Below are positions 17,669 through 25,781 of a stretch of DNA of 64,000 nucleotides, piece after piece. Under the pieces are notes generated by a model. It had not been told where the DNA came from. It made no database searches and saw nothing but the letters and a program-made list of their open reading frames with translations. The DNA lies in the NCBI GenBank assembly GCA_017625565.1, contig JAGAKN010000006.1:16154-80153 (forward strand), written 5' to 3'. Each line of letters begins with the position of its first letter. The first letter of the stretch is position 1. The stretch is from Clostridia bacterium. GTDB taxonomy: Bacteria; Bacillota; Clostridia; Christensenellales; Borkfalkiaceae. Made by a program: the position numbers and the translations under genes.

Positions 17669-18365
17669 AGATTTGAAGTCGCTATATGAAAAAAGCGAAG
17701 AATTAACTCCGCCACCTGCGTTGAAGGGGAAAATACTCGCCCAAGCGACGGCGGAGCTCAATGGTAAGCAAAAGGTAAAAACCCACTTTTTTTCTAGGCG
17801 GATTTGGAAAAAACTCGTACCGCTTGCGGTTTGTTTGGTGATTATGCTCTCCTTGATAGGCGGGGCGTTTGGGCTGAAATACGAAAACTATCAAACGGTA
17901 TATATCGACGTCAATCCGTCGGTGGCTTTGCAAATGAACCGTTTCGACCGTGTAAATGACGTGGAAACGTTGAACAAAGATGCGGAAACCGCGCTTGACG
18001 GCGTAAAACTCAAAGGCTTGTCCGCGGAAAAAGCGCTGGAAAAAGTTCTAAGCGTCTACGAAAAGAAGGGGTATCTTTCAAACGGCGCGGAACTGTATAT
18101 CAGCGCATATTCCAAAAAGAATAAAAGTGCTGAGAAATTGCTGGAAAAGCTTGCGAAGAAAGCCGAGCAAATAAAAGGGGATAAAGAGTATAACGTCAAT
18201 ATTGTAAAGCTCTCGAAAGAGGAAAAAAATATAGCAAAAGAATATGGGGTATCTCCAAGCAAATATCAACTGATTTGTCAAATTATAGAGAAGTATCCCC
18301 ATCTAACGCTTGATGAATTGAAAGATAAATCTATGAAAGAGTTAAAATCTATGGCAAATAACTGA
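17658..18365 (+). CDS. Membrane anti-sigma factor, RsgI-like
   Basis: 235 residues from the ATG at 17658, chosen because AAAGGAGA lies 7 bases upstream; an in-frame earlier start at 17634 lies inside the sigma gene. A cytoplasmic N-terminus of ~50 residues would bind the sigma factor. One membrane segment follows (LVPLAVCLVIMLSLIGGAFG near residues 53-72). The outer RsgI-type domain begins VYIDVNPSVALQM, and a helical C-terminal part ends MKELKSMANN. In RsgI proteins signal sensing or autoproteolysis outside releases the sigma factor inside. No carbohydrate-binding module is present, unlike cellulosome RsgIs. Confidence 0.85.
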   Translation: MTDKDLKSLYEKSEELTPPPALKGKILAQATAELNGKQKVKTHFFSRRIWKKLVPLAVCLVIMLSLIGGAFGLKYENYQTVYIDVNPSVALQMNRFDRVNDVETLNKDAETALDGVKLKGLSAEKALEKVLSVYEKKGYLSNGAELYISAYSKKNKSAEKLLEKLAKKAEQIKGDKEYNVNIVKLSKEEKNIAKEYGVSPSKYQLICQIIEKYPHLTLDELKDKSMKELKSMANN

Positions 18366-18414
18366 AAAAAATCCGGTATTCTGTGTTATTTTGTCGTAAA
18401 CAACACGTAAAAAC

Positions 18415-18447
18415 CGCATCACCCGTCTTTCGGGCGATGCGTTTTTT
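18415..18447 (+). terminator. Bidirectional rho-independent terminator
   Basis: An 11-base stem (CGCATCACCCG / CGGGCGATGCG, one mismatch) with a 5-base loop is followed by TTTTTT and preceded by an A-run. It lies between the convergent anti-sigma gene and the PHP gene and can serve both. Confidence 0.85.
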
Positions 18448-18464
18448 CTTATATGTATTTCCAA

Positions 18465-19211
18465 TTATCTGTCTTCAAAAATTAAGTGTAAACCTAGCGA
18501 TTTTAATACGTTGCAAGTCGTTTTCACACGCGACGCCTTATATTCTTTCGCGATATGCCCGTCGAATCCGACGGACAAACGTACGCCCGATTTCTTGACG
18601 ATTTCTTGTTGTTCTTTGCTACGTAAAAACTCCGAAACGTAGTCGTGCGTTTTAAAGGAATGCAAACTGTCGTAATTGACGTTCATTTCCCAAAAAATCC
18701 CTTGTTCCGCCATCTTACGGAAATAGCGGTGGGGGTCTTCTCCGAGCGAACGGATAAATGCAAACAAGTCGGTGTGTGCAATCCCCGTAGGACAACCGCA
18801 ACGTTTTGCAAACGAGAAGATGTCTCCACCTGTCAACGAGTTGGGGTGATCGAGATTTTCCACCAAGCAATAATCGAAAAAGGATACGTCCGCTTGGTTG
18901 GGCAGGGCGTAGCTGTGTTCGTTGAGCAACGTGCAAATTTCAATACCGCTAAAAATTTTAATCTTCTTGCCGTATTTGTCTTTCAATAAATGGATGTGGT
19001 TGTGATAACGGCGCAACGTTTTTTCGTAATCCGCGCTCAACCGCGGACCTTTATCGTAGCAAAACTCCGTCCGTGCGCAACCCACGCCGTAATTATGGTC
19101 GCAAATCCCAAGTTGTTGCACCCCGCCAGCGATTGCGGTTTCTACCGCTTGTTCGGGGGTGTCGTCGCAACAAAACGAATAAAACGTGTGCGTGTGTAAA
19201 TCCTGTATCAT
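18465..19211 (-). CDS. PHP-domain metallophosphoesterase
   Basis: 248 residues. The protein begins MIQDLHTHTFYSFCCDDTPE, the H-x-H metal-binding start of PHP enzymes. Further ligands are GICDHNYG near residue 37, the GIE segment near 91, GIAHTDLF near 144 and VGFDGH near 218. The family includes histidinol phosphatases and other phosphoesterases; the exact substrate is not clear. It follows the DeoR gene on the same strand but has its own promoter, TTGCAT-17-TATAAT (19241-19269). Confidence 0.8.
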   Translation of the reverse strand: MIQDLHTHTFYSFCCDDTPEQAVETAIAGGVQQLGICDHNYGVGCARTEFCYDKGPRLSADYEKTLRRYHNHIHLLKDKYGKKIKIFSGIEICTLLNEHSYALPNQADVSFFDYCLVENLDHPNSLTGGDIFSFAKRCGCPTGIAHTDLFAFIRSLGEDPHRYFRKMAEQGIFWEMNVNYDSLHSFKTHDYVSEFLRSKEQQEIVKKSGVRLSVGFDGHIAKEYKASRVKTTCNVLKSLGLHLIFEDR

Positions 19212-19240
19212 AGTCGTTCCTTATTTTAAAAACTGCTTTT

Positions 19241-19269
19241 ATTATAATACGCCGTTTGCAAGAATGCAA
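19241..19269 (-). promoter_or_regulatory. Sigma-A-type promoter of the PHP gene
   Basis: On the minus strand TTGCAT (19264-19269) and TATAAT (19241-19246) are 17 bases apart, ~30 bases upstream of the PHP start. Confidence 0.7.
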
Positions 19270-19285
19270 GCAAAACGCAAGGGGA

Positions 19286-20023
19286 TCAATATAAAAATTT
19301 TACGTTGCCGTTGTCCGTGCCTTCGGGGGGCGGTGCGTCGGTGACGACGAGATCGTAAGATGTGAGCTCCGCTAGTTTATACGTAGCGTGCGCCCCGAAC
19401 TTCGTATGATCGACCAGAAGAATGCGGTATTTGCAATTCTCGAAAGCGGCGCGTTTGATTTCTTTTTGATCGAGCGAGCGCTCGTACGCGCAACCGTTTA
19501 ATACGGCGGCGCAAGACGAGATCATCAAATCGAACGAGAAATCTTCTAACTGTCTTGCCGTCCAACTGCCCGTTGCAGAGTGGGTGTTGTAATGCACGTG
19601 TCCACCTAACAAAATGAGATTGATGTTTGGCTTTTTGGAAAGTTGCAACGCCGTTTGCAGGTTGTTTGTGACCACCGTTTTGAAATTCAAATCGATCCGT
19701 TCCGCCAAAGCGAGCGCCGTAGACGAACTGTCGATAAATACCGAATTGAACGTCGGGATATATAAAAGCGCTTTCGTCGCCACACGTTCCTTTTCAGTCG
19801 CATTTTTTTCCATACGGAAGAAAATGGAAACTTCTTCGACGTTTTCAGGCAGAATTGCTCCGCCGTGACTGCGTTCGACTAGCCCCATGCTCTTCATTTC
19901 GATTAGGTCGCGACGGATGGTCGCTTCGCTGACGTAAAGCGCTTTTGCAAGGTCTGCAACAGCCACTTTTTTCTCGTTTTTTAAGGTATTTAAGATTTCC
20001 GTTTGCCGTTCGTTTAACGCCAC
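19286..20023 (-). CDS. DeoR/GlpR-family transcriptional regulator
   Basis: 245 residues. An N-terminal winged helix reads RQTEILNTLKNEKKVAVADL, with the recognition helix in VSEATIRRDLIEMKSMGL. The C-terminal sugar-phosphate sensor has LLGGHVHYNTHSATGSW near residue 138 and KRAAFENCKYRILLVDHTKF near 190. It is transcribed divergently from the rhamnulokinase/microcompartment operon, with two back-to-back promoters in the gap. The likely role is repression of that operon and itself until a phosphorylated deoxyhexose intermediate appears. The ligand is inferred from context only. Confidence 0.88.
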   Translation of the reverse strand: MALNERQTEILNTLKNEKKVAVADLAKALYVSEATIRRDLIEMKSMGLVERSHGGAILPENVEEVSIFFRMEKNATEKERVATKALLYIPTFNSVFIDSSSTALALAERIDLNFKTVVTNNLQTALQLSKKPNINLILLGGHVHYNTHSATGSWTARQLEDFSFDLMISSCAAVLNGCAYERSLDQKEIKRAAFENCKYRILLVDHTKFGAHATYKLAELTSYDLVVTDAPPPEGTDNGNVKFLY

Positions 20024-20085
20024 GTTCGTTTTTCTCCTGTTTTTTTGTCGTTTTTTTCTTTTGCGCAGGATTTTTTGCGCGTTTT

Positions 20086-20142
20086 TGTTCGTTTATGTTC
20101 ATATTATACCATTAAAAAATTTTTTTGTCAAACTTTCGAACA
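20086..20142. promoter_or_regulatory. Candidate DeoR-family operator sites (TGTTCG motifs)
   Basis: TGTTCG at 20086-20091 and TGTTCA at 20096-20101 are direct repeats one helical turn apart. The reverse complement CGAACA is at 20137-20142, between the two -35 boxes. GlpR-type operators contain similar TGTTCG cores. Binding is inferred. Confidence 0.45.
20103..20131 (-). promoter_or_regulatory. Consensus promoter of the DeoR-type regulator
   Basis: On the minus strand a perfect TTGACA (20126-20131) is 17 bases from a perfect TATAAT (20103-20108). Confidence 0.85.
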
Positions 20143-20146
20143 TATA

Positions 20147-20175
20147 TAGACAAAAGAAAAAATTTGTGATATAAT
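20147..20175 (+). promoter_or_regulatory. Promoter of the rhamnulokinase/microcompartment operon
   Basis: TAGACA (20147-20152) and TATAAT (20170-20175) are 17 bases apart, 30 bases before the rhaB start. Its -35 lies 15 bases from the -35 of the divergent promoter, so one bound repressor could block both. Confidence 0.85.
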
Positions 20176-20205
20176 ATAAAATGAAAAAATATAGGAGTGT
20201 TTTTG

Positions 20206-21588
20206 ATGAGATATTATCTTGCAATCGACATCGGCGCATCGTCGGGTAGACATATCGTTTCTTACCTTGAGAACGGGAAAATGATTACGGAAGAAATCTA
20301 CCGTTTCCAAAACGGACCGGAGATGAAAACGGGATACGACGGGAAACAACATTTAACTTGGGATCCCGATCGGTTGTTCCAAGAAATTTTGAACGGGTTG
20401 AAGAGGGCCAAAGAACTCGACCGAATTCCCTATTCGGTAGGGATCGATACGTGGGGGGTGGACTATGCGTTGCTTGACGAGAACGACAAGGCGATCGGCG
20501 GAGTATACTGCTACCGCGATGCAAGAACGGAGGCGACGATCCCTGAAGTGCATGCAACCATTCCCTTTGAAACGTTGTATGAAAGAACGGGCATTCAATT
20601 TGCGTCGTTTAACACCATTTATCAGTTGTTGGACGACAAGAAATCGGGGAGAATGGACAAGGCGAAACGTATGTTGAATTTGCCCGATTATTTCCATTTC
20701 CGTTTGACGGGTGTGAAAAAACAAGAGTACACGATGGCGACGACGACGGGTATGGTGAATGCGAAAACGCATACCTGGGACGAAGAGATCATTGAAAAAC
20801 TCGGCTACAAAAAAGAATTATTCGGCGAGCTTTCGCAGCCGGGGACGCTGGTTGGGGAGTTTACGGACGAAGTTGCAAAGTTCGTAGGGTATAAGGCAAA
20901 GGTCGTTTTACCTGCGACGCACGACACGGCAAGCGCGGTGTTGGCAGCTCCGCTCGACGCGCAAACGCCGTACATTTCCAGCGGTACTTGGTCGCTACTT
21001 GGCGTAGAGCAAAACGTGGCGCATACCTCGGCGTCGGCAAGGGAAGCAGGCTATTCCAACGAAGGCAGTTTAAACCAGACCTTCCGTTTGCAAATCAATA
21101 TTATGGGGCTTTGGATGATCCAACAAGTTCGACACGAGTTGAACGATAGGTATTCCTTTCCCGAGCTTGCGGATATGGCGCGCGCAAACCCCGTCGATTA
21201 CGAAATCAACGTCAACGATCAAAAGTTTATGGCGCCTGAGAGTATGATTGACGCGATTAATTCCACGGTGGGGAAAGAGCTCCCTGTAGGAGAAATGGCG
21301 TATGTCATTTACGATAACCTTGCGAAATATTACGGCAAGGCATTGGAAGCTTTGGAAGAAGTCACGGGAGAGAAATACCAAACGCTCAACATTATCGGCG
21401 GTGGTAGCAAGAACGCGCTCCTGAATGAAATGACGGCAAAATATACGGGAAAGAAGATTATTACAGGGCCTGCGGAAGGCACGGCGATCGGCAATATGAT
21501 GATGCAAATGGTCGGTTGTGGGGAGCTCAAAGACGTATTCGAAGGCAGACAATATATCAAGGACTCGTTTGATATCGCAGAAGTATAA
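20206..21588 (+). CDS. rhaB: Rhamnulokinase, FGGY family
   Basis: 460 residues from the ATG at 20206, with AGGAG 8 bases upstream. The N-terminal LAIDIGASSGRHIV is the ATP/phosphate-binding block and has the G-A-S-S-G-R wording of RhaB rather than xylulo- or glycerol kinases. VGIDTWGVDYALLDE near residue 87, SSGTWSLLGVE near 260 and IIGGGSKNALLNEM near 397 complete the family pattern. It phosphorylates L-rhamnulose (or the related L-fuculose) at C1. This feeds the aldolase at 23517. It is the first gene of the long operon. Confidence 0.88.
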   Translation: MRYYLAIDIGASSGRHIVSYLENGKMITEEIYRFQNGPEMKTGYDGKQHLTWDPDRLFQEILNGLKRAKELDRIPYSVGIDTWGVDYALLDENDKAIGGVYCYRDARTEATIPEVHATIPFETLYERTGIQFASFNTIYQLLDDKKSGRMDKAKRMLNLPDYFHFRLTGVKKQEYTMATTTGMVNAKTHTWDEEIIEKLGYKKELFGELSQPGTLVGEFTDEVAKFVGYKAKVVLPATHDTASAVLAAPLDAQTPYISSGTWSLLGVEQNVAHTSASAREAGYSNEGSLNQTFRLQINIMGLWMIQQVRHELNDRYSFPELADMARANPVDYEINVNDQKFMAPESMIDAINSTVGKELPVGEMAYVIYDNLAKYYGKALEALEEVTGEKYQTLNIIGGGSKNALLNEMTAKYTGKKIITGPAEGTAIGNMMMQMVGCGELKDVFEGRQYIKDSFDIAEV

Positions 21589-21600
21589 AGGAGGAAAAGA

Positions 21601-22227
21601 ATGAAGATTGTATTTTTTGGGGATTCGATTACGGACGCGAATAGAATGCGTGAACGGGACGATAGGATTTATTCCTACGGGTGTGGATATCCGTCGTTTA
21701 TCGCGGCGGAATTGCAATCGAAAGATCCTGAGAATTATGAAATCATCAATCGTGGGATTAGCGGAAATCGGAGTGTGGATTTGTACGCGCGCATTAAAAG
21801 TGACGTTTGGAATTTGCAACCCGACGTCGTTAGCATTCTTGTCGGGATCAATGATATTTGGCATGAAATGGAAGTGCAAAACGGCGTAGATTTGAAACGT
21901 TTCGAGTACGTGTATGAAAGGATGCTCGCGGACACGCAAGAAAAATTGCCCAACGTAAAATTTATCCTTTGTGAGCCCTTCGTTTTAAGGGGCGTGGCGA
22001 CGGAAAGTTGGGAGGCGGAATTCGAGCTAGTCAAGGAATACGCGCAGGCGACAAAACGGGTAGCGGAAAAATTCGGCGCATATTACTTGCCCTTGCAGGC
22101 AACGCTAAGCGACGCGGCGGAAAAATTCCAAGCGAAATATATTCTTTCCGACGGAGTACACCCCACGGCGGTGGGCGCGAAACTGATCGCGGACGAATGG
22201 TTAAAACTCTTTCACGAGAAATTTTAA
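21601..22227 (+). CDS. SGNH/GDSL-family hydrolase, cytoplasmic
   Basis: 208 residues. All four blocks of the SGNH fold are visible: FFGDSITDA (nucleophile Ser near residue 9), INRGISGNRS near 50, SILVGINDIW near 79 and SDGVHPTAVGA near 183, with the catalytic Asp/His. There is no signal peptide, so it works inside the cell. It starts 12 bases after rhaB behind AAAGGAGG, so it belongs to the operon. A deacetylase for O-acetylated rhamnose or fucose is a reasonable guess, but no substrate is shown by sequence. Confidence 0.82.
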   Translation: MKIVFFGDSITDANRMRERDDRIYSYGCGYPSFIAAELQSKDPENYEIINRGISGNRSVDLYARIKSDVWNLQPDVVSILVGINDIWHEMEVQNGVDLKRFEYVYERMLADTQEKLPNVKFILCEPFVLRGVATESWEAEFELVKEYAQATKRVAEKFGAYYLPLQATLSDAAEKFQAKYILSDGVHPTAVGAKLIADEWLKLFHEKF

Positions 22228-22292
22228 AGGCGAGAAAAAATAATAATTCGAAACCGAAGTGCTTGCACGTCGGAAATAAGGTGGTAATAGAT

Positions 22293-23483
22293 ATGAAAAT
22301 TTTGGTGGTAAACGCAGGTAGTTCGTCGTTGAAATATCAATTATTTGATATGGAAACGGGCGAAGTGTTGGCGAAAGGGAACTGCGAACGTATCGGGATC
22401 GACGGGTTGATTACGCATAAATGCCCTGGAAAACCCGATTACAAAACGCAGGCGGATTTCCCCGATCATCGCGCTGCGATCGAGTTCGTTTTGAAACTCT
22501 TGACGGATAAGACGCTCGGCGTGATTGACAGCGTGGACGCGATTGAAGCGGTGGGACACCGTTTCGCGCACGGTGGAGAAAAGTTGCGCAAATCGTCCGT
22601 TTTAGGGGACGAAGAAATTGCGTATTTGGAGAGCATCGTTGGGTTGAATCCTTTGCACGGGCCTCCTGCGATCAGCGGATTTAAGGCTTGTAAAGAAGTG
22701 ATGCCTAGCGTCAATCACGTTGGCGTATTCGATACGTCCTATTACGCGGATATTCAAGAACACGCATATATCTATCCCATTCCGTACGAGTTGTACGAGA
22801 AATACAAGATTAGAAAATACGGGTTCCACGGAACTTCGCACAGATACGTTGCAGGGAAAGCGGCGGAAATGCTCGGCGATCCGAATGCAAAAATCATCAC
22901 TTGCCATTTGGGGAACGGTTCGTCGATTACGGCGACGGTGAACGGGAAAGCGGTGGATACGTCGATGGGGTTCACTCCCCAAGACGGTGTGCCGATGGGT
23001 ACGCGTAGTGGCGCGATCGATCCCACGATCCCGACATATATTATGAAAGCGGAAAACTTGACGGCGGACGAAACGGAAAAGCTTTTAAACGGCAAATCGG
23101 GCTTGTACGGTGTATCGGGGATTTCTAGCGACTGTCGGGATATTCGCGACGCGGCGGCAAACGGCAAGGTACGCGCGAAACTTGCGATGAAAATTTTGAC
23201 GCATAACATTAAAAAGATCGTCGGCTCGTACGTAGCGGAAATGAACGGCGTCGACGCGGTGGTTTTCACGGCGGGAATCGGCGAAAACGATCGGGATTTG
23301 CGCGCGGAAGTGTGCAAGGATATGTCGTTTATGGGCATTCAAATCGACGAAGAAGTCAACGCGACTTGTCCGCGTGGAGAGATTGCCGATATTACGGCGA
23401 AGGGAGCAAAGGTCAAAACGTTTGTCATTCCGACGAACGAAGAGTATATGATCGCGCTCGATACACAAAATTTGACAAAATAA
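22293..23483 (+). CDS. ackA: Acetate/propionate kinase
   Basis: 396 residues from the ATG at 22293, where the family N-terminus VVNAGSSSLKYQLFDME begins; an open frame upstream is not coding. Other blocks are GHRFAHGGEKLR near residue 87, YGFHGTSHRYVAGKAA near 175, CHLGNGSSITA near 205 and FTAGIGENDRDLR near 321. It converts acyl phosphate plus ADP to acid plus ATP. In this operon propionyl phosphate from PduL is the expected substrate (the PduW role). No targeting helix is visible, so it probably acts in the cytosol. Confidence 0.92.
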   Translation: MKILVVNAGSSSLKYQLFDMETGEVLAKGNCERIGIDGLITHKCPGKPDYKTQADFPDHRAAIEFVLKLLTDKTLGVIDSVDAIEAVGHRFAHGGEKLRKSSVLGDEEIAYLESIVGLNPLHGPPAISGFKACKEVMPSVNHVGVFDTSYYADIQEHAYIYPIPYELYEKYKIRKYGFHGTSHRYVAGKAAEMLGDPNAKIITCHLGNGSSITATVNGKAVDTSMGFTPQDGVPMGTRSGAIDPTIPTYIMKAENLTADETEKLLNGKSGLYGVSGISSDCRDIRDAAANGKVRAKLAMKILTHNIKKIVGSYVAEMNGVDAVVFTAGIGENDRDLRAEVCKDMSFMGIQIDEEVNATCPRGEIADITAKGAKVKTFVIPTNEEYMIALDTQNLTK

Positions 23484-23516
23484 AAAATAAAAATATATAA
23501 ATAGAAGGAGAAAACT

Positions 23517-24272
23517 ATGAAATCAGCATTTGAAATCAAAAGAGAAATTTGCGAAGTAGGGCATAAGCTTTGGATGAAAGGTTTCGTTGCGGCAAACGAC
23601 GGGAACATTTCCGTAAAGGTAAGCGAAAACGAATACTACTGCACGCCGACGGGCGTATCCAAGGGCGATTTAACCCCCGACATGATCATTAAGGTAGACA
23701 AAGACGGCAAGAAGTTGGAAGGCAAACTCAACCCGTCTTCGGAAATCAAAATGCACATGCGCGTCTATCGCGAACGTCCTGACGTGACGGCAGTCGTTCA
23801 CGCACATCCGCCGATTGCTACGGCGTTCACGGTTGCGGATATCGACCTCGATCAATACATTCTTCCCGAAGCAGTATTGACGATCGGTGACGTTCCTACC
23901 TGCGATTACGGTACTCCGTCCACGATGGAAATTCCTGATTCGCTAGATCCGTATCTTCAAAACCACGACGCGTTCTTGCTCCGTAATCACGGCGCTTTGA
24001 CGGTTGGTTGCAACTTGACGAAAGCCTTCTTCGTAATGGAAGAAGTGGAATTCAACGCGGTAATTTGTAAAGCGGCGATGGAACTCGGCGCGGTACACGA
24101 AATCCCCAACGATCAATTGAAGAAGTTGATGGATCTCCGCAAGAAGATGAATTTACCCGGACGTCACCCTGGTATCGATTACGGCGACGAACCTACGACT
24201 TCCTGCAATTGTAGCAAGGACGAGTTGGTAGAAGCGATTACGCGCAAAGTGCTTGCGGCGCTCGGAAAATAA
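23517..24272 (+). CDS. Class II aldolase (L-fuculose/rhamnulose-1-phosphate type) with C-terminal targeting helix
   Basis: 251 residues. The class II aldolase/adducin domain has the catalytic Glu in LNPSSEIKMHMR near residue 79. Zinc histidines are in VVHAHPPIATAF near 100 and in LLRNHGALTVG near 160. After ~215 a cysteine-containing linker (TTSCNCS) leads to a terminal amphipathic helix, KDELVEAITRKVLAALGK, of the kind that directs cargo into microcompartments. The reaction is cleavage of fuculose- or rhamnulose-1-phosphate to dihydroxyacetone phosphate and L-lactaldehyde. An aldolase carried as cargo is the hallmark of fucose/rhamnose-type GRM loci. Confidence 0.88.
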   Translation: MKSAFEIKREICEVGHKLWMKGFVAANDGNISVKVSENEYYCTPTGVSKGDLTPDMIIKVDKDGKKLEGKLNPSSEIKMHMRVYRERPDVTAVVHAHPPIATAFTVADIDLDQYILPEAVLTIGDVPTCDYGTPSTMEIPDSLDPYLQNHDAFLLRNHGALTVGCNLTKAFFVMEEVEFNAVICKAAMELGAVHEIPNDQLKKLMDLRKKMNLPGRHPGIDYGDEPTTSCNCSKDELVEAITRKVLAALGK

Positions 24273-24294
24273 TCCTAGTAGTAGGAGGCAAACT

Positions 24295-25752
24295 ATGGCA
24301 ATCAATTGGACGGAAGCCCAAATTGAAGAAGTGATCCATGCGGTCATCAAGAATTTAAACGGCGGTACGCCCACGGCGAAAAGCGGTTGGGACGGGGCGC
24401 AATACAATGGACGGAGCTATATCGGCGTGTATACGGATATGAACGACGCGATCGATGCGGCGACGGCTGGGTATAAAGCGGTACGCGCTATGTCTTTGGA
24501 AGAACGTGAAAAGGTCATTTCCGCAATTCGGGATCTTTGCCGTAAGGAAGCGCCGATTATGGCGTCGCTTGGGGTAAACGAAACGAAAATGGGACGTGTG
24601 GAACACAAAATCGCGAAACACGTACTCGTTGCAGACAAAACCCCGGGTACGTCGGATATCGTTGCGCAGGTAAAGACGGGGGACTACGGTTTGACGCTCA
24701 CCGAAATGGCGCCGTTCGGCGTCGTGGGTAGCATCACCCCGAGTACAAACCCCTCGGAAACGGTTATTTGTAATAGCATCGGTATGATAGCGGCAGGCAA
24801 CGGCGTGGTGTTCAATCCCCATCCCAACGCAATCGCAACGTCGAACTATGCGGTCGATCTTGTCAATCGCGCTTGCGCTCAAGCCGGCGGACCGAGAGTT
24901 TTGGTGGCGTCGGTTGTAAAACCTACGTTGGACACGGCGCAAATTATGTACAAGCACCCCAACATTCGTTTGCTCGTTTGTACGGGCGGACCTGGAGTTG
25001 TAAAGAGCGTGCTTTCCAGCGGTAAAAAAGCCATCGGCGCGGGCGCGGGGAATCCCCCCGTTATCGTAGACGATACGGCGGATATTAGAAAGGCGGCGAA
25101 AGATATTATCGACGGTTGTTCGTTTGATAATAACTTGCCTTGTATCGCGGAAAAAGAAGTGTTTGCATTTAAGAATATTGCAGACGAACTCATTTCGGGA
25201 ATGCTTGCAAACGGTGCTTACAAGATTACGGCGGAACAAGCGGAAAAACTTGCGAATATCGTACTCGTGGATACGAAAAATCCCAAGACGGGGATTGTTA
25301 AAAAGACGGTCAGTCGGGATTGCGTCGGACGGGACGCGTCGGTACTTTTGGAGAAAATCGGCGTGCGCGTTGGCGCGGAAGTGCGGTGTATCATTTGTGA
25401 AACCAAATTCGATCATCCGTTCGTACAACACGAATTGATGATGCCCATTCTTCCGATCGTACGCGTAAACGATATCGACGAAGCCATCGACTTGGCGGTA
25501 AAAGCGGAGCACGGTTGTCGGCATACGGCGCACATGCACTCGAAAAATATCGATCATCTTACGAGATTTGCTCGGGCGGTGGAAACGACGATTTTCGTCA
25601 AAAACGCTCCTTCGTACGCAGGGATCGGTTTTGGTGGCGAAGGGCATACGACGTTCACGATCGCAGGGCCGACAGGGGAAGGCTTAACCAGCGCGCGTAG
25701 CTTTACGAGATACCGTCGCTGTGTAATGTCGGATAACTTCCGCATTATTTAA
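24295..25752 (+). CDS. pduP: CoA-acylating propionaldehyde dehydrogenase (PduP/EutE-like)
   Basis: 485 residues from the ATG at 24295 behind GTAGGAGG. The N-terminus NWTEAQIEEVIHAVIKNLNG is an amphipathic helix separated from the catalytic domain by a flexible linker, a classic encapsulation peptide. The domain shows FGVVGSITPSTNPSETVICN near residue 142, GGPGVVKSVL near 236, the catalytic cysteine in SFDNNLPCIAEK near 275 and GFGGEGHTTF near 445. It oxidises propionaldehyde to propionyl-CoA with NAD+. It lies between the aldolase and the alcohol dehydrogenase in the operon. Confidence 0.93.
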   Translation: MAINWTEAQIEEVIHAVIKNLNGGTPTAKSGWDGAQYNGRSYIGVYTDMNDAIDAATAGYKAVRAMSLEEREKVISAIRDLCRKEAPIMASLGVNETKMGRVEHKIAKHVLVADKTPGTSDIVAQVKTGDYGLTLTEMAPFGVVGSITPSTNPSETVICNSIGMIAAGNGVVFNPHPNAIATSNYAVDLVNRACAQAGGPRVLVASVVKPTLDTAQIMYKHPNIRLLVCTGGPGVVKSVLSSGKKAIGAGAGNPPVIVDDTADIRKAAKDIIDGCSFDNNLPCIAEKEVFAFKNIADELISGMLANGAYKITAEQAEKLANIVLVDTKNPKTGIVKKTVSRDCVGRDASVLLEKIGVRVGAEVRCIICETKFDHPFVQHELMMPILPIVRVNDIDEAIDLAVKAEHGCRHTAHMHSKNIDHLTRFARAVETTIFVKNAPSYAGIGFGGEGHTTFTIAGPTGEGLTSARSFTRYRRCVMSDNFRII

Positions 25753-25781
25753 CAAGGAAATTTATAAGGAGAAAAAGCATT

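Noticed and set aside
21070..21939. 289-codon frame on the minus strand
   Set aside because: Spans rhaB and the SGNH gene in antisense; no domain and histidine/arginine-rich composition.
24355..25647. 430-codon frame on the minus strand
   Set aside because: Entirely opposite the aldehyde dehydrogenase gene, arginine- and phenylalanine-rich with no recognisable domain; a shadow frame.
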